Assembly: GCF_007829875.1 (NCBI RefSeq)
Contig: NZ_VIWV01000001.1
Span: forward strand, 930,001 to 994,000
Source of the DNA: Streptomyces capillispiralis
GTDB taxonomy: Bacteria; Actinomycetota; Actinomycetes; Streptomycetales; Streptomycetaceae
Direction of reading: 5' to 3'
Length of the DNA stretch: 64,000 nucleotides
The position numbers were made by a program, and so were the translations under genes. The notes beneath the pieces were generated by a model, which worked only from the letters and a program-made list of their open reading frames with translations, had not been told where the DNA came from and ran no database searches. Of this stretch, positions 8,088 to 19,212 are shown one piece after another. Position 1 is the stretch's first letter; every line of letters starts with the position of its first letter.

Positions 8088-9521
8088 TCAGCGGTGGGCG
8101 ACCGCCTGCTTCACCAGGGTCCTGCCGAACTCCCACACCAGCCCGCCGCCGTCGTGCGCGTCGTCCATCACCGCGGTGAAGGCGTCCACGAACCGGTTCA
8201 CGTCCCGCTCGTCGATGATCAGCGGTGGAATCAGTTTGATCACCTCCAGGTGGTCGCCGGAGACCTGGGTGAGGATCCTGTGCCGCTGCAGCAGCGGTAC
8301 GACCACCATCTGCGCGAAGAGCCCCTTGCGGGCGGCCTGGAGCATCGCCCAGCGGCCCCGCAGCTTCAGCGACCTGGGCCGGCCGAACTCGATTCCGATC
8401 ATCAGGCCCCGGCCGCGGACGTCGGCCAGCAGCTCGTACTTCTCGGTGAGTGCGGTCAGCCGGGCCTTGAGCAGCTCACCGGTGGCCCGGGCGCGCGCCA
8501 CGATCCGCTCGTCCTCCATGACCGACAGCACGGCCAGGCCCGCCGCCATGGCCTGGGCGTTCGCCCCGAAGCTGGCCGAGTGGACCAGCACCCGGTCCAT
8601 CGAGGAGTAGACCTTCTTGAAGATCCAGTCCTTGCCGAGGGTGGCCCCCACCGGCACGTAGCCGCCGGAGAGCGCCTTCGCCACGCACACCAGGTCCGGC
8701 TCGACGCCCGTCTCGTGCTGATGGGCGTAGAAGTCACCGGTGCGCCCCAGCCCGGTCTGCACCTCGTCGGCGATCAGCAGCGCCTTGTGCCGGTGCAGCA
8801 GCTCCTGCGCGGCGCGCAGATAGCCGGGCGGCGCCTCGTGCACGCCCTTGCCCTGGATCGGCTCCACGATCAGCGCGGCCACGTCCCCCTGGCGCAGCTC
8901 CCGCTCCAGGGCGTCGAGATCGCCGAGCGGTACGGCCGTGTCCGGCAGCAGCGGGGCGAAGCCGTCCCGGAAGCCGGACTCGCCGTTGACCGAGAGGGAG
9001 CCGGTGGTCAGGCCGTGGAAGGCGTGCTCGCAGTACAGGACGCGCGGTCTGCCGGTCGCGTACCGGGCGAACTTCAGGGCGGTCTCGACCGCCTCCGTGC
9101 CGCTGTTGCCGAAGAACACGCGGTCCAGGTGCGGGCTGTGCGCGAGCAGCTTCTCGGCCAGCAGCCCGGGCAGCGGCTGGCAGTCGAAGCGGGTGAGGTC
9201 GGCGAGGGAGGCGTCCAGGACGTCGTGCAGCGCCTTGCGGACCACGGGGTGGTGGCGGCCCAGGCCCATCACCCCGAACCCGGCGAGCATGTCCAGGTGG
9301 TCGTTGCCGTCGGCGTCCCAGAAGTGGGCGCCCTCGGCGCGCTCGTAGACCTTGTCGAAGCCGATGGTGCGCAGCATGCGCGGGAGCTGGTGGTTGAGGT
9401 ACCGGGTGTGCAGCTCGTAGCGCTCGGCTCCGCGCTCGGCCAGCAGCGCGCCGAGGTCGAACTGCCCGCTTCCCGACGGCACGGTCCCCGACGGCTCCGG
9501 GGCGGACTCCGCGGTGGTCAT
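8088..9521 (-). CDS. Class III PLP aminotransferase of the hopanoid block (HpnO-like)
   Basis: PLP-dependent aminotransferase of 477 aa in the ornithine/acetylornithine aminotransferase fold. The PLP-binding lysine is in [12 protein letters not shown] and the preceding aspartate is in [11 protein letters not shown]. An N-terminal extension of about 50 residues precedes the core, and the ATG at 9521 overlaps the dxs stop (ATGA). In hopanoid clusters an enzyme of this kind converts ribosylhopane or a derived aldehyde into aminobacteriohopanetriol; that role is inferred from position. A possible alternative is a general omega-aminotransferase. Confidence 0.88.
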   Translation of the reverse strand: MTTAESAPEPSGTVPSGSGQFDLGALLAERGAERYELHTRYLNHQLPRMLRTIGFDKVYERAEGAHFWDADGNDHLDMLAGFGVMGLGRHHPVVRKALHDVLDASLADLTRFDCQPLPGLLAEKLLAHSPHLDRVFFGNSGTEAVETALKFARYATGRPRVLYCEHAFHGLTTGSLSVNGESGFRDGFAPLLPDTAVPLGDLDALERELRQGDVAALIVEPIQGKGVHEAPPGYLRAAQELLHRHKALLIADEVQTGLGRTGDFYAHQHETGVEPDLVCVAKALSGGYVPVGATLGKDWIFKKVYSSMDRVLVHSASFGANAQAMAAGLAVLSVMEDERIVARARATGELLKARLTALTEKYELLADVRGRGLMIGIEFGRPRSLKLRGRWAMLQAARKGLFAQMVVVPLLQRHRILTQVSGDHLEVIKLIPPLIIDERDVNRFVDAFTAVMDDAHDGGGLVWEFGRTLVKQAVAHR

Positions 9522-11431
9522 GCCTGGCGCTCCTGTGGGTCCTGGGGCTGGTCCGCGAGCCGCGCCCGCACGGCGAGGCTCGCGCTGATCCGTCCGGCGA
9601 CCTCGACCGGGGTGAGGCCGATGTCGGCGAGCACCTCGCCGCGCTTGGCGTGCGCGAGGAACTGCTCCGGGATGCCGAACCGGCGCACGGGCACGTCGAC
9701 CTCGGCGTCGCCCAGCGCCAGCGCCACCGCCGAACCGACCCCGGCCGCGCGGCTGTTGTCCTCGACGACGGCCACCATGCGGTGCGCGGCGGCCAGTTCG
9801 GGAAGGGCCGGGTCGACGGGTTTGACCCAGCGGGGGTCGACCACGGTGCAGGCGATCCCGCGCGCTTCGAGCAGTTCGGCGGCCCGGAGGCAGACCGGCG
9901 CCATCACGCCCACCGCCACCAGCAGCACCTCGGGCGAGTCCGCGCGGTGCAGCACGTCCACGCCGCCGATCCGGCCGAGTGCCGGGACCGCCGGGCCCGC
10001 GGACTCCTTCGGGAACCTGATCAGGGTGGGCGCGTCGTCCACGGCGACCGCCTCCCGCAGCTGGGCGCGCAACTGGTCGGCGTCGCGGGGCGCGGCGATG
10101 CGCAGTCCGGGGACGACCTGGAGGACGGACAGGTCCCACATGCCGTTGTGCGAGGGTCCGTCGGCACCGGTGACACCGGCCCGGTCCAGCACGAAGGTCA
10201 CCCCGCAGCGGTGCAGGGCCACGTCCATCAGGAGCTGGTCGAAGGCGCGGTTGAGGAAGGTGGCGTAGATGGCGACGACCGGGTGGAGTCCGCCGGTCGC
10301 CAGGCCGGCCGCGGACACGGCCGCGTGCTGCTCGGCGATGCCCACGTCCCACACCCGGTCGGGGAACCGCTCGGCGAAGGCGCCCAGGCCCACCGGGTGC
10401 AGCATGGCGGCGGTGATCGCCACCACGTCCTCGCGCTCCTCGCCGATCCGGACGATCTCCTCGCCGAAGACGGACGTCCAGGACGGCCCGCCGGACGGGG
10501 CCAGCGGCGCGCAGGTGAGCGGGTCCATCACACCGACGCTGTGGAAGTGGTCCTCCTCGTGGGCGAGGGCGGGTTCGTAGCCGCGGCCCTTCTCGGTGAG
10601 GCAGTGGACCAGGACGGGTCCGTGGAAGCGTTTGGCGCGGCGCAGCGCGGACTCCACGGCCCCGATGTCGTGTCCGTCGATCGGGCCGACGTACTTCAGG
10701 CCCAGGTCCTCGAAGAGTCCCTGGGGGGCGAAGGCGTCCTTGAAGCCCTTCTTCGCGCCGTGCAGCGCCTCGTAGACGGTGGAGCCGACCACGGGGATGC
10801 GCTGGAGTACGCCCTTGCCCCAGGCCAGCACCCGTTCGTAGCCGTCGGTGGTGCGCAGGGCGGCGAGGTGGTTGGCGAGGCCGCCGATGGTGGGGGCGTA
10901 GGAGCGTTCGTTGTCGTTGACGACGACGATCAGCGGGCGGTCCCTGGCGGCGGCGATGTTGTTCAGCGCCTCCCAGGCCATCCCGCCGGTGAGGGCGCCG
11001 TCGCCGATCACCGCGACGACATGTCCCCCGGCCCCCCGCACCTGGCGGGCCTTGGCGAGGCCGTCGGCCCAGCCGAGCGCGGTGGAGGCGTGGCTGTTCT
11101 CGATGACGTCGTGCTCGGACTCCTCGCGGGAGGGATAGCCGGACAGGCCGCCCTTGCCGCGCAGCTTGGAGAAGTCCTGACGTCCCGTCAGCAGCTTGTG
11201 GACGTAGCTCTGGTGTCCGGTGTCCCACAGGATGCGGTCGACCGGCGACTCGAAGACCCGGTGCAGGGCGACGGTGAGTTCCACCACCCCCAGGTTGGGT
11301 CCGAGATGGCCGCCCGTCCTGGCGACCGCGTGCACCAGGAACTCCCTGATCTCTTGGGACAGTTGGCCGAGTTCCGCCTCGGACAGCGCCTTCAGGTCAC
11401 GTGGTTGCCGGATGCTCTCCAGGATCGTCAC
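9518..11431 (-). CDS. dxs: 1-deoxy-D-xylulose-5-phosphate synthase
   Basis: First enzyme of the MEP pathway: it condenses pyruvate and glyceraldehyde 3-phosphate to DXP. The protein is 637 aa, the normal length. The thiamine diphosphate motif runs from GDGALTGG to NDN (about residues 145-175), and the transketolase middle and C-terminal domains are complete. It sits between ispG and the aminotransferase in the hopanoid block and overlaps the latter by 4 bp. A second dxs elsewhere in the genome is likely, so this copy may be dedicated to hopanoid precursor supply; that part is inference. Confidence 0.95.
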   Translation of the reverse strand: MTILESIRQPRDLKALSEAELGQLSQEIREFLVHAVARTGGHLGPNLGVVELTVALHRVFESPVDRILWDTGHQSYVHKLLTGRQDFSKLRGKGGLSGYPSREESEHDVIENSHASTALGWADGLAKARQVRGAGGHVVAVIGDGALTGGMAWEALNNIAAARDRPLIVVVNDNERSYAPTIGGLANHLAALRTTDGYERVLAWGKGVLQRIPVVGSTVYEALHGAKKGFKDAFAPQGLFEDLGLKYVGPIDGHDIGAVESALRRAKRFHGPVLVHCLTEKGRGYEPALAHEEDHFHSVGVMDPLTCAPLAPSGGPSWTSVFGEEIVRIGEEREDVVAITAAMLHPVGLGAFAERFPDRVWDVGIAEQHAAVSAAGLATGGLHPVVAIYATFLNRAFDQLLMDVALHRCGVTFVLDRAGVTGADGPSHNGMWDLSVLQVVPGLRIAAPRDADQLRAQLREAVAVDDAPTLIRFPKESAGPAVPALGRIGGVDVLHRADSPEVLLVAVGVMAPVCLRAAELLEARGIACTVVDPRWVKPVDPALPELAAAHRMVAVVEDNSRAAGVGSAVALALGDAEVDVPVRRFGIPEQFLAHAKRGEVLADIGLTPVEVAGRISASLAVRARLADQPQDPQERQA

Positions 11432-11459
11432 GCTCGGGCCCCCTTCTGTTCCGTGCTGT

Positions 11460-12617
11460 TCAGCTCACGGTGACGGCCGGCTCCCCCGACGCGATGCCGT
11501 CCTTCTCCATCTGCTCGGCGATCTTCATCGCCTCTTCGATCAGCGTCTCCACGATCCTGGACTCGGGGACGGTCTTGATGACCTCGCCCTTCACGAAGAT
11601 CTGCCCCTTGCCGTTGCCGGAGGCGACACCCAGGTCGGCCTCGCGGGCCTCACCCGGACCGTTGACGACACAGCCCATGACGGCGACACGGAGCGGGACC
11701 TCCATGCCGGTCAGACCGGCGGTGACCTCTTCGGCCAGCTTGTAGACGTCCACCTGCGCACGCCCGCAGGACGGGCAGGACACAATCTCCAGACCGCGCT
11801 CCTTCAGGTTCAGCGACTCCAGGATCTGGATGCCGACCTTGACCTCCTCGGCCGGCGGCGCCGACAGCGACACCCGGATCGTGTCCCCGATGCCCTGCGA
11901 GAGCAGCGCACCGAACGCCACCGCCGACTTGATCGTCCCCTGGAACGCCGGACCCGCCTCCGTCACACCCAGGTGCAGCGGGTAGTCGCACTGCTCGGCC
12001 AGCTGCCGGTACGCCTCGATCATCACGACCGGGTCGTTGTGCTTCACCGAGATCTTGATGTCCCGGAAGTCGTGCTCCTCGAACAGCGACGCCTCCCACA
12101 GGGCCGACTCGACCAGCGCCTCGGGCGTCGCCTTGCCGTACTTCTGCAGCAGCCGCCGGTCCAGCGACCCCGCGTTCACGCCGATCCGGATCGGGGTGCC
12201 GTGGTCATTGGCCGCCCGGGCGATCTCCTTGACCTGGTCGTCGAACTTCTTGATGTTCCCCGGGTTCACCCGCACCGCCGCGCAGCCCGCCTCGATCGCC
12301 GCGAAGACGTACTTGGGCTGGAAGTGGATGTCCGCGATCACCGGGATCTGCGACTTGCGGGCGATCGTCGCCAGCGCGTCCGCGTCGTCCTGCGTCGGAC
12401 ACGCCACGCGGACGATCTGGCAGCCGGACGCCGTCAGCTCCGCGATCTGCTGCAACGTCGCACCGATGTCGGACGTACGCGTCGTCGTCATGGACTGCAC
12501 GGACACGGGCGCGTCACCGCCCACCGCCACGGAGCCGACCTGGATCCGCCGCGAGGCGCGCCGCTGGGCGACCGACGGCGGGGGCACCCCGGGCATCCCG
12601 AGGGAGACAGCGGTCAT
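11460..12617 (-). CDS. ispG: (E)-4-hydroxy-3-methylbut-2-enyl-diphosphate synthase
   Basis: IspG/GcpE reduces MEcPP to HMBPP in the MEP pathway with a 4Fe-4S cluster. The protein is 385 aa, typical for the bacterial form. The N-terminal barrel begins with [20 protein letters not shown] and the cluster cysteines are in SCPSCGR and CVVNGPGE near the C-terminus. It lies 4 bp after hpnH and 28 bp before dxs, so the block carries two MEP enzymes, at the entry and near the exit of the pathway. Streptomycetes usually have a second ispG elsewhere. Confidence 0.95.
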   Translation of the reverse strand: MTAVSLGMPGVPPPSVAQRRASRRIQVGSVAVGGDAPVSVQSMTTTRTSDIGATLQQIAELTASGCQIVRVACPTQDDADALATIARKSQIPVIADIHFQPKYVFAAIEAGCAAVRVNPGNIKKFDDQVKEIARAANDHGTPIRIGVNAGSLDRRLLQKYGKATPEALVESALWEASLFEEHDFRDIKISVKHNDPVVMIEAYRQLAEQCDYPLHLGVTEAGPAFQGTIKSAVAFGALLSQGIGDTIRVSLSAPPAEEVKVGIQILESLNLKERGLEIVSCPSCGRAQVDVYKLAEEVTAGLTGMEVPLRVAVMGCVVNGPGEAREADLGVASGNGKGQIFVKGEVIKTVPESRIVETLIEEAMKIAEQMEKDGIASGEPAVTVS

Positions 12618-12621
12618 GGCC

Positions 12622-13644
12622 TCACTCCCTGTTCCCGGAGACCGTCTCGCGCAGGGCGCGCAGCGACTCCTTCAGCGATCCCATGGTGGCGAGGACGGCG
12701 GTGGGCTCGTAGCCGCAGTGCGCCATGCAGTTGGCGCAGCGGGGGTCCTTGCCCCGGCCGTACTGGTCCCAGTCGGTCTCCTCGATCAGCTCCCGGTAGG
12801 TCGGCACGTAGCCGTCGCTCATCAGGTAGCAGGGGCGCTGCCAGCCGAAGAGCGAGTAGTTGGGGATCGCCCACGCGGTGCACGGGAAGTCGACCTTGCC
12901 CTCGAGGAAGTCGAGGAACAGCGGGGAGTGGTTGAGCCGCCAGCGGCGCCGGTTGCCGCCCGCGAAGGCCTTCCGGAACAGCTCGCGGGTCTGTTCCACG
13001 CCCAGGAAGTGCTCCTGGTCGGGGGCCTTCTCGTAGGCGTAGGCGGGCGAGATCATCATCTCGTCGACCTCGAGGTCGTCGTTGAGGTAGTTGAGCACCT
13101 CGACGATGGTCTGCGGGGTGTCGGTGTTGAAGAAGGTGGAGTTGGTGGTGACCCGGAAGCCGCGCCTCTTGGCCTCCTTGATGGCCGCCACGGCCTCGTC
13201 GAACACACCCTCCTTCGCCACCGACTCGTCGTGCCGCTCGCGCAGGCCGTCGATGTGCACGGCGAACGCGAAGTAGGGCGAGGGGGTGAACTTGTCCATC
13301 TTCTTGCGCAGCAGCATGGCGTTGGTGCACAGGAAGACGTACTTCCGCCTGGCCACCAACTGGCGGACGATCTCGTCGATCTGAGGGTGCATCAGCGGCT
13401 CGCCGCCGGCGATCGACACCATGGGAGCGCCGGACTCCAGCACCGCGCCCACCGCCTGGGCGACGGGCATCCGCTGCTTGAGCACCCCGGCCGGGTGCTG
13501 GATCTTGCCGCACCCCTCGCACTTGAGGTTGCAGGCGAAGAGCGGTTCCAGTTCGACGATGAGCGGGAACTTGTCCCGCCTGCGGAGCTTCTGTTCGGCC
13601 AAGTATGTAGCGACCTTGACGGACTGACGCAGCGGCATGGCCAT
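12622..13644 (-). CDS. hpnH: Adenosyl-hopene transferase HpnH (radical SAM)
   Basis: Radical SAM enzyme of 340 aa that adds the 5'-deoxyadenosyl group to diploptene, the first step of C35 hopanoid side-chain building. The CxxxCxxC cluster motif is CNLKCEGC at residues 38-45. A C-terminal cysteine set ([12 protein letters not shown]) matches the HpnH family. The ATG at 13644 is preceded by AGGAGG at 8-nt spacing, a clear start; the longer frame upstream overlaps hpnG. It lies 5 bp after hpnG and 4 bp before ispG. Confidence 0.95.
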   Translation of the reverse strand: MAMPLRQSVKVATYLAEQKLRRRDKFPLIVELEPLFACNLKCEGCGKIQHPAGVLKQRMPVAQAVGAVLESGAPMVSIAGGEPLMHPQIDEIVRQLVARRKYVFLCTNAMLLRKKMDKFTPSPYFAFAVHIDGLRERHDESVAKEGVFDEAVAAIKEAKRRGFRVTTNSTFFNTDTPQTIVEVLNYLNDDLEVDEMMISPAYAYEKAPDQEHFLGVEQTRELFRKAFAGGNRRRWRLNHSPLFLDFLEGKVDFPCTAWAIPNYSLFGWQRPCYLMSDGYVPTYRELIEETDWDQYGRGKDPRCANCMAHCGYEPTAVLATMGSLKESLRALRETVSGNRE

Positions 13645-13649
13645 CTGGC

Positions 13650-14291
13650 TCACCTCCTGGGGAGCAGCGAGGAACGGTGCCATTCATAGAAAGCCGGGAG
13701 TACGGAACGAAGGACACGGAAAGCCGATATTCCACCGCGCACGGTGCCGATCCGGACGAGTTCGTGCTCCGGAGCATCCACGACCACCCGTACGGCCGCA
13801 ACGGGGCGTCCGCCCGCGCGGACGGCGCTCAGTAGCGTGGCCGCCGATTCCATGTCCGCCGCGATCGCGCCGGTGGCGAGCAGGTCCGACCGTTCGTGAC
13901 CGCGGACGACGTGGTCGGAGCCGGTGAGCGGACCGGTGTGGACGGTGCGGCCGGGCACCGTGCGCACCAGCTCCTTCACCAGCAGCTCGGTCCCGACACA
14001 GGGGACAGTGCCGCGCGGGTCCCTGGTCTCCACGGCGACGACCAGGTCTCCCGGGTGCATGCCCGGGGCGAGCCCCGCGCAGAAGCCCGTGGCCAGGACG
14101 GCGGCGTCCCGCAGGACCGGGTCGGCGAGCACCCGGGTGACGGAACGCCCGGCCGCCGCCGGCCCCATGCCGGTGCGCAGGATCGTGACCGGCCCGCCCG
14201 CACCGCCGTGCCCCCGACGGCGCAGGGCGAACTGCTCGATGCCGAGCGCACAGGCGATCAGCAGCGGAGCCGGGGCGGGCCGGGTGCTCAT
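13650..14291 (-). CDS. hpnG: Hopanoid-associated phosphorylase/nucleosidase HpnG
   Basis: Nucleoside-phosphorylase-fold protein of 213 aa. In hopanoid makers HpnG removes adenine from adenosylhopane to give (phospho)ribosylhopane. The glycine-rich start of the fold (TGMGPAAAGRSV) and the motif AADMESAATL, with the Met-Glu pair that binds ribose, are visible. Its ATG shares one base with the shc stop codon (TGATG), so the two are coupled. The first 10 or so residues are proline and alanine rich and lie before the domain. Confidence 0.92.
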   Translation of the reverse strand: MSTRPAPAPLLIACALGIEQFALRRRGHGGAGGPVTILRTGMGPAAAGRSVTRVLADPVLRDAAVLATGFCAGLAPGMHPGDLVVAVETRDPRGTVPCVGTELLVKELVRTVPGRTVHTGPLTGSDHVVRGHERSDLLATGAIAADMESAATLLSAVRAGGRPVAAVRVVVDAPEHELVRIGTVRGGISAFRVLRSVLPAFYEWHRSSLLPRR

Positions 14292-16327
14292 CAGTTCCCC
14301 TTCGCCTCGGCGAGGGGCTGCTCCCCGGTGACCTCCGCCACCTGCTTCTTGGCGAAGGGCTCCCCGTGCACGTACCGGCCGAGCGCGGTGAGCGGGAAGA
14401 CCTGCCGGTAGAGGTGGTAGTTGATGGAGAAGTCCCAGGGGAAACCGGTGCCGGTGAAGTACGGCTCGTCCCAGGAGCCGTCCTCGCGCTGGGTGGCCGC
14501 CAGCCAGGCGACGCCCCGCTCGACGGCCCCGGAGTCCCGCTCCCCCGCCGCCAGCAGGGCCATCAGCGCCCAGGCGGTCTGCGAGGCGGTGGAGGCCCCG
14601 CGGCCGGCCCATTCCCGGGCGTGGCGGTAGGAGCGCAGGTCCTCGCCCCAGCCGCCGTCGTCGTTCTGCACCGACTCCAGCCAGGCCACGGCCCGCCGGA
14701 TCGCCGGGTGCGAGCCGGGCATCCCGGCGGCGGTCAGGGCGGGCACCACGGAGCCGGTGCCGTAGATGTAGTTGACGCCCCAGCGGCCGAACCAGGCACC
14801 GTTCGGCTCCTGTTCGGCGAGCAGCCACTGGATGCCGCGCCGGGTGCGCGGGTCGTGGGCGAGGCCCTCGACGGCGAGCATCTCCACGACGTGCGCGGTG
14901 ACGTCGGCGGACGGCGGGTCGATGACCTCGCCGAAGTCGCAGAACGGCAGCCGGTTGGGGAACGGGCTGGTGTTGTCGACGTCGAACGCGCCCCAGGCGC
15001 CGTTCCTCGACTGCATGCCGAGGTTCCAGCGCACCCCGCGCCCGATGGCGTTGTCCAGCCGCTCGGGGTCGTGGTGTTTGACCCGGCGCAGCGCCAGGAC
15101 CACCTCGGCGGTGTCGTCGATGTCGGGGTAGTTGTCGTTGTGGAACTCGAACGCCCAGCCGCCGGGCGGCAGATGGGGCCGGCGCACGGACCAGTCGCCG
15201 GGCCGCACGATCTGCTCGCCGAGCATCCAGTCGGCGGCCTTGACCAGTTGCGGGTGGTCGGCGGGCAGGCCCGCGTCGGCCAGGGCGATGGTGGCGAGGC
15301 AGGTGTCCCACACCGGGGACTGGCAGGCCTCCACCATCCGGGCCCCGTCCTCGCGCCACACGGCGAACCGGTCCAGCGACTCCAGGCCCGCGCGCATCAC
15401 CGGGTGGTTCAGGTCGTAGCCGAGCAGGTGCAGGGCGATCAGCGAGTACACGGCCGGGGGCTGGATGCCGCCCCAGCAGCCGTCGTTCTCCTGCCGCTCG
15501 ATGATCCACCGGGCGGCGGTGTGCACGGCCGCCCGGCGCAGCCGGCGCGGGACCGCCCGGCGCAGGGTGTGCAGGCACCTGTCCAGCCGCTGGAAGGCGC
15601 CGTCCCAGCTCGCGGCCGGTGCGAGCGGCCGGGGAGGGTTGGGGCGGTGCGGGTCGGTGTGCAGCTCGTCCAGCGGGAACGGGGCGGGACGCACCGGCCG
15701 TTCGGCGGAGACGATCGTCAGCGGCACGATGGTCTGCCGGGCCCAGCAGCCGAAGTCGTAGATGTTCAGCGGCAGCCAGGAGGGGAACCAGATCAGCTCG
15801 GGCGGGAGCTCGGGCAGGTCCTCCCACTTCCACCAGCCGAACAGGGCCAGCCAGATCCGGGTGAAGACCCGGGCGGCGGCGATGCCGCCCCGCTCGCGGA
15901 TCCAGGCGGAGGCCCGCGCCATGTGCGGGGCGTCGGGCGGGTCGCCGGCCAGGCGCAGCGCGACGTACGCCTCGATGGTGGTGGAGAGTTCGCCGGGTCC
16001 GCCGTGGAAGGTGGCCCAGGTGCCGTCCTGGCGCTGCTCCCCGCGGATGAACAGGGCGGCCGCGCGGGTGGTGTCCTCGTCGAGGATGCCGAGGAACTGG
16101 CGCAGCAGCAGGTCCTCGGCGTCCATCGTGACGTTGGTCTCGAGGTCGCCCTTCCACCAGCCCTGGTCGTCCTGCCGGGACAGCAGGAAGTCGGTGGCGC
16201 GCCGCATGGCGCGGGCGGCGATGTCGGGAACCCCGGCCGCCTCGGGGATGTCGGTGTCGTTTTCGCTGGCCGCGGTCACGCGGGCCGGCCACGCCGCCCC
16301 GGTGCTTCCGTCGGTCGTCGCTGTCAT
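14291..16327 (-). CDS. shc: Squalene-hopene cyclase
   Basis: Membrane-associated class II terpene cyclase of 678 aa that turns squalene into hopene and hopanol. The DXDD protonation motif is DIDDTAEV at about residues 402-409. Several QW repeats are seen, such as QDDQGWWKGDL, QNDDGGWGEDL and QREDGSWDE. The ATG at 16327 has GGGGA upstream, and the start context matches about 40 unordered residues before the first barrel. It is the central gene of the block and is coupled to hpnG. Confidence 0.96.
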   Translation of the reverse strand: MTATTDGSTGAAWPARVTAASENDTDIPEAAGVPDIAARAMRRATDFLLSRQDDQGWWKGDLETNVTMDAEDLLLRQFLGILDEDTTRAAALFIRGEQRQDGTWATFHGGPGELSTTIEAYVALRLAGDPPDAPHMARASAWIRERGGIAAARVFTRIWLALFGWWKWEDLPELPPELIWFPSWLPLNIYDFGCWARQTIVPLTIVSAERPVRPAPFPLDELHTDPHRPNPPRPLAPAASWDGAFQRLDRCLHTLRRAVPRRLRRAAVHTAARWIIERQENDGCWGGIQPPAVYSLIALHLLGYDLNHPVMRAGLESLDRFAVWREDGARMVEACQSPVWDTCLATIALADAGLPADHPQLVKAADWMLGEQIVRPGDWSVRRPHLPPGGWAFEFHNDNYPDIDDTAEVVLALRRVKHHDPERLDNAIGRGVRWNLGMQSRNGAWGAFDVDNTSPFPNRLPFCDFGEVIDPPSADVTAHVVEMLAVEGLAHDPRTRRGIQWLLAEQEPNGAWFGRWGVNYIYGTGSVVPALTAAGMPGSHPAIRRAVAWLESVQNDDGGWGEDLRSYRHAREWAGRGASTASQTAWALMALLAAGERDSGAVERGVAWLAATQREDGSWDEPYFTGTGFPWDFSINYHLYRQVFPLTALGRYVHGEPFAKKQVAEVTGEQPLAEAKGN

Positions 16328-16444
16328 GGCTTCCCCTTCGTGCAGTCCTGCGAGTGGTGTCTGCTGTGGGTCCGCCGTCGGCCGGTGCCGTTCTCCCCGC
16401 AACACCGGCCGGCGACTACGCGAGGGCTATTCGACCGATAGTGA

Positions 16445-17518
16445 TCATCTCTTTCGTACGACGACGAAGTCCGCGAGCGCCGTGAACCGCTCCCGCACCC
16501 GGTCGGGCATGTCGACGGCGTCGAGGGCTTCGATGGCGATGGTGTGCTGGCGGCGCGCCTCTTCGGCGGTCCACTCCCGGCCGCCCGCCTCTTCGATGAG
16601 GGCGGCGCGGGCCGCGAACTCCTCCTCGGAGAAGTGCGCGAAGTCGCTGCTCTTGGCGTCGGCGGCGAGGATCTCGCCGAGCCGGTCGGAGGCGTCGCCG
16701 CCCGCCGCGAGCGCGGCCACGACCGGGAGGGACTTCTTGCGCTGGCGCAGGTCGCTCCAGGTCTGCTTGCCGGTGGCCTCCGGGTCGCCCCAGATGCCGA
16801 GGAGGTCGTCGACGGCCTGGAAGGCCAGGCCGAGGTGGTACCCGTACGTCTCCAGCACGTCGGCGGTGCGGTCGTCCGCGCCGCCGAGCACCGCGCCGAT
16901 GGAGCTGGCGCAGGCGAGCAGGGCGCCGGTCTTGTTGCCCTCCATCTCCAGGCACTCCTCCACGCTGACGCGGTCGCGGTGCTCGTAGGAGATGTCCTGG
17001 GCCTGGCCGTCGATGAGCGCGCGGCTCGCCGCGGTCAGCCGGCGGGTGGCGCGGCCCGCCTCGACGGTGCCGAGCTCCAGCAGGACCTCGTTGGCCAGGG
17101 CGAACAGGGCGTCGCCGACGAGGATGGCCTGGGCGGGGCCGTGCACCTTCCAGACGGTGTCGCGGTGCCGGCGCTGCTCGTCGCCGTCCATCAGGTCGTC
17201 GTGCAGGAGCGAGAAGTTGTGGACCAGCTCGACGGCGACCGCGCCGGGGACGCCCGTCTCCGGGGAGGCACCGGTGACCTCGGCGGACAGCACGGCGAGG
17301 GCGGGGCGCACGGCCTTGCCGCCGTCGCCGTCCGCGGGCCGCCCCTGGGCGTCGATCCAGCCGAAGTGGTAGGCGGCGACCGTGTCCATGGGAGGTGCCA
17401 GGCGGTCGACGGCCGCCCTCAGTACCGGCGTGGCCAGGGTCCGGCCACGCTCCAGGAGCGCGGACACGTCCACCGCGGTCCTTCGAGCGGCCTGCGAGGC
17501 CGGGGGCACAGTGGGCAC
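16445..17518 (-). CDS. Polyprenyl diphosphate synthase (FPP/GGPP type)
   Basis: All-trans prenyltransferase of 357 aa. The first aspartate-rich motif is LLHDDLMDGD and the second is FQAVDDLLGIWGD, both complete. It is likely to make farnesyl diphosphate for HpnC and HpnD, given its place between hpnE and shc, but chain length cannot be read with certainty. The GTG at 17518 follows GAGGAGAG; a further in-frame GTG lies three codons later. The gap of 117 bp to shc holds no gene. Confidence 0.92.
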   Translation of the reverse strand: MPTVPPASQAARRTAVDVSALLERGRTLATPVLRAAVDRLAPPMDTVAAYHFGWIDAQGRPADGDGGKAVRPALAVLSAEVTGASPETGVPGAVAVELVHNFSLLHDDLMDGDEQRRHRDTVWKVHGPAQAILVGDALFALANEVLLELGTVEAGRATRRLTAASRALIDGQAQDISYEHRDRVSVEECLEMEGNKTGALLACASSIGAVLGGADDRTADVLETYGYHLGLAFQAVDDLLGIWGDPEATGKQTWSDLRQRKKSLPVVAALAAGGDASDRLGEILAADAKSSDFAHFSEEEFAARAALIEEAGGREWTAEEARRQHTIAIEALDAVDMPDRVRERFTALADFVVVRKR

Positions 17519-17573
17519 AGTCTCTCCTCTTGTTGCTTTACCGGGGGTGCGGGGACCTGCCCCGCCGCACTCG

Positions 17574-19091
17574 TCAACCTTCACCGGGCCCACCTCGCGG
17601 TGCGGCGCCGGTCCCCTGCGGCTGTCGGCCGGGGGTTCGGGGGCCTGGCCCCGGGAAGACGGGGTGCGCCGCCTCGTCGAGCGCGAAGAGGTGGCGGGGA
17701 CGGGGCCGGCCCAGGGCGGCCAGCGCGGCGTCCGCCGCGCCGACGCCGCTGCGGACCGCGCTCTCCATGGTCGCGGGCCACCCGGTGGCGGTCCACGCGC
17801 CGGCCAGGTACAGGCCGGGTGCCTTGGTGCGGGCGCCGGGCCTGAGGCGTCCGACACCGGGAGCGGGAGCGAACGTGGCGGTGCGCTCCCGGGTGACGAA
17901 GAAGTCCTCGACCCGGGCGTCGCGCGTGTGCGGCAGCAGCCGCTCCAGTTCGGGCAGGTACCTCTCGCGCAGCGCGGCGACCGGCTCGTCGATCTCGTTC
18001 TGGGCGACCGACTGGGACAGCGCCAGGTACTGGCCCCGCTCCAGTCCCGACGCGGCGGTGCGGTCGAAGACCCACTGCACGGGGGTGCCGAGGGCGGCGA
18101 AGAAGGGCCGGGCGAGCACCGTGCGGTCGTAGACCACGTGGATGTTGAGGATCGGCGCCGTGCCGATGCCGAGCAGCCGCTCCGGGGCGTCCAGCGCGCC
18201 CGCGGGCAGCAGGTCGTGCGCCTCGCGCTGCGGTACGGCGAGGACGACGGCGTCGGCCCGGATCGTCTCGCCGGGAACCTCGACGCGCCACCCCCCGTCG
18301 CCGTCCGCGGAGACGGAGGTGACCCGGGTGCGGACCTCGGTCCGCACGCCCGCGGAGTCCAGCGCCCTGCGGGCGAGCCCGTCGTGCAGGTCGCCCAGCG
18401 GGACCCGGGCCCAGCCGATGTCGGCGGCCGAGGGGTCGGACAGCAGACCGGTCTTGAACACCATCGCGGCGAGCGACAGGGACGTGTCCGCCGCGACCGC
18501 GTTGAGGGTGGCGACGCCGACCAGGTCCCACAGGGCCTCGACGGCGCGCGCCGACTGGCCGTGCGCGGTCAGCCAGCTGCCGAAGTCCTGATGGTCCAGG
18601 GCCGGATCGGCGAGGTCGAGCCCCTTCAGCGCGAGCGCGGCCCGGCCCATCCTGGCCCGGTCGGCGAGCGAGAGGTGCGGGTACGCGGCGAGGCTGCGCC
18701 CCAGATGCAGCGGGACCGGCAGCGCGTCGCGGCGCAGCCTGCCGAGCCGCCGCCCCTCGGGGCGGCGGACGTCGAGCACGGGTACGTCGAGACGGTCCTG
18801 GAGCGGGGCCAGCGCCGCTCCCCCGATGCGGTCGAGGAACCAGCGGTAGGCGGTGCAGCAGCGCAGGTAGACGTGCTGGCCGTTGTCGACGGTGAGGTCG
18901 CCGCGCCGGAAGGAGAAGGCGAGTCCGCCCAGGCGCGGCCGGCCCTCGAGCAGGGTGACGGCCACCCCGGCGTCGGCCAGCGCGAGCGCGGTGGTGGTGC
19001 CGGCGAGCCCGCCGCCGACGACGACGGCGTGCCGGCCCGCCGGAACGGGGTCGTCCGTGAGGGGACCCCCGGAGCGTGTGCCGTGGCTCAT
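17574..19091 (-). CDS. hpnE: Hydroxysqualene dehydroxylase HpnE
   Basis: FAD-dependent amine-oxidase-fold enzyme of 505 aa that reduces hydroxysqualene to squalene, the last step of the HpnCDE route. The dinucleotide motif VVVGGGLAGTTTAL is at about residues 23-36, followed by the conserved GGLAFSF and DNGQHVYL segments of HpnE. The C-terminal FAD motif is GLYLAGAWTATGWPATMESAV. The ATG at 19091 has GGGGAGGG upstream. It is separated from hpnD by 121 bp in which no gene is seen. Confidence 0.94.
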   Translation of the reverse strand: MSHGTRSGGPLTDDPVPAGRHAVVVGGGLAGTTTALALADAGVAVTLLEGRPRLGGLAFSFRRGDLTVDNGQHVYLRCCTAYRWFLDRIGGAALAPLQDRLDVPVLDVRRPEGRRLGRLRRDALPVPLHLGRSLAAYPHLSLADRARMGRAALALKGLDLADPALDHQDFGSWLTAHGQSARAVEALWDLVGVATLNAVAADTSLSLAAMVFKTGLLSDPSAADIGWARVPLGDLHDGLARRALDSAGVRTEVRTRVTSVSADGDGGWRVEVPGETIRADAVVLAVPQREAHDLLPAGALDAPERLLGIGTAPILNIHVVYDRTVLARPFFAALGTPVQWVFDRTAASGLERGQYLALSQSVAQNEIDEPVAALRERYLPELERLLPHTRDARVEDFFVTRERTATFAPAPGVGRLRPGARTKAPGLYLAGAWTATGWPATMESAVRSGVGAADAALAALGRPRPRHLFALDEAAHPVFPGPGPRTPGRQPQGTGAAPRGGPGEG

Positions 19092-19212
19092 GCGCCCTCC
19101 CCTGCCCGGTCGCCGCGCTGCCCGAGCGGTGCACGACCGGCCGTCTCAGTCTGGGACGCGGCGTCGCGGCGGAGGGTTGCCCGCCGTTTGCCGCCGGGGA
19201 GCGGGGTGTCCA

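Noticed and set aside
8055..10268. Long plus-strand open frame opposite the aminotransferase and dxs
   Set aside because: No motif and no ribosome-binding site; a shadow of two complete enzymes on the other strand.
8088..11228. Apparent 1046-codon fusion of the aminotransferase with an upstream part
   Set aside because: The upstream part is a frame-shifted reading of dxs. The aminotransferase has its own ATG at 9521 with an ATGA overlap, so no fusion exists.
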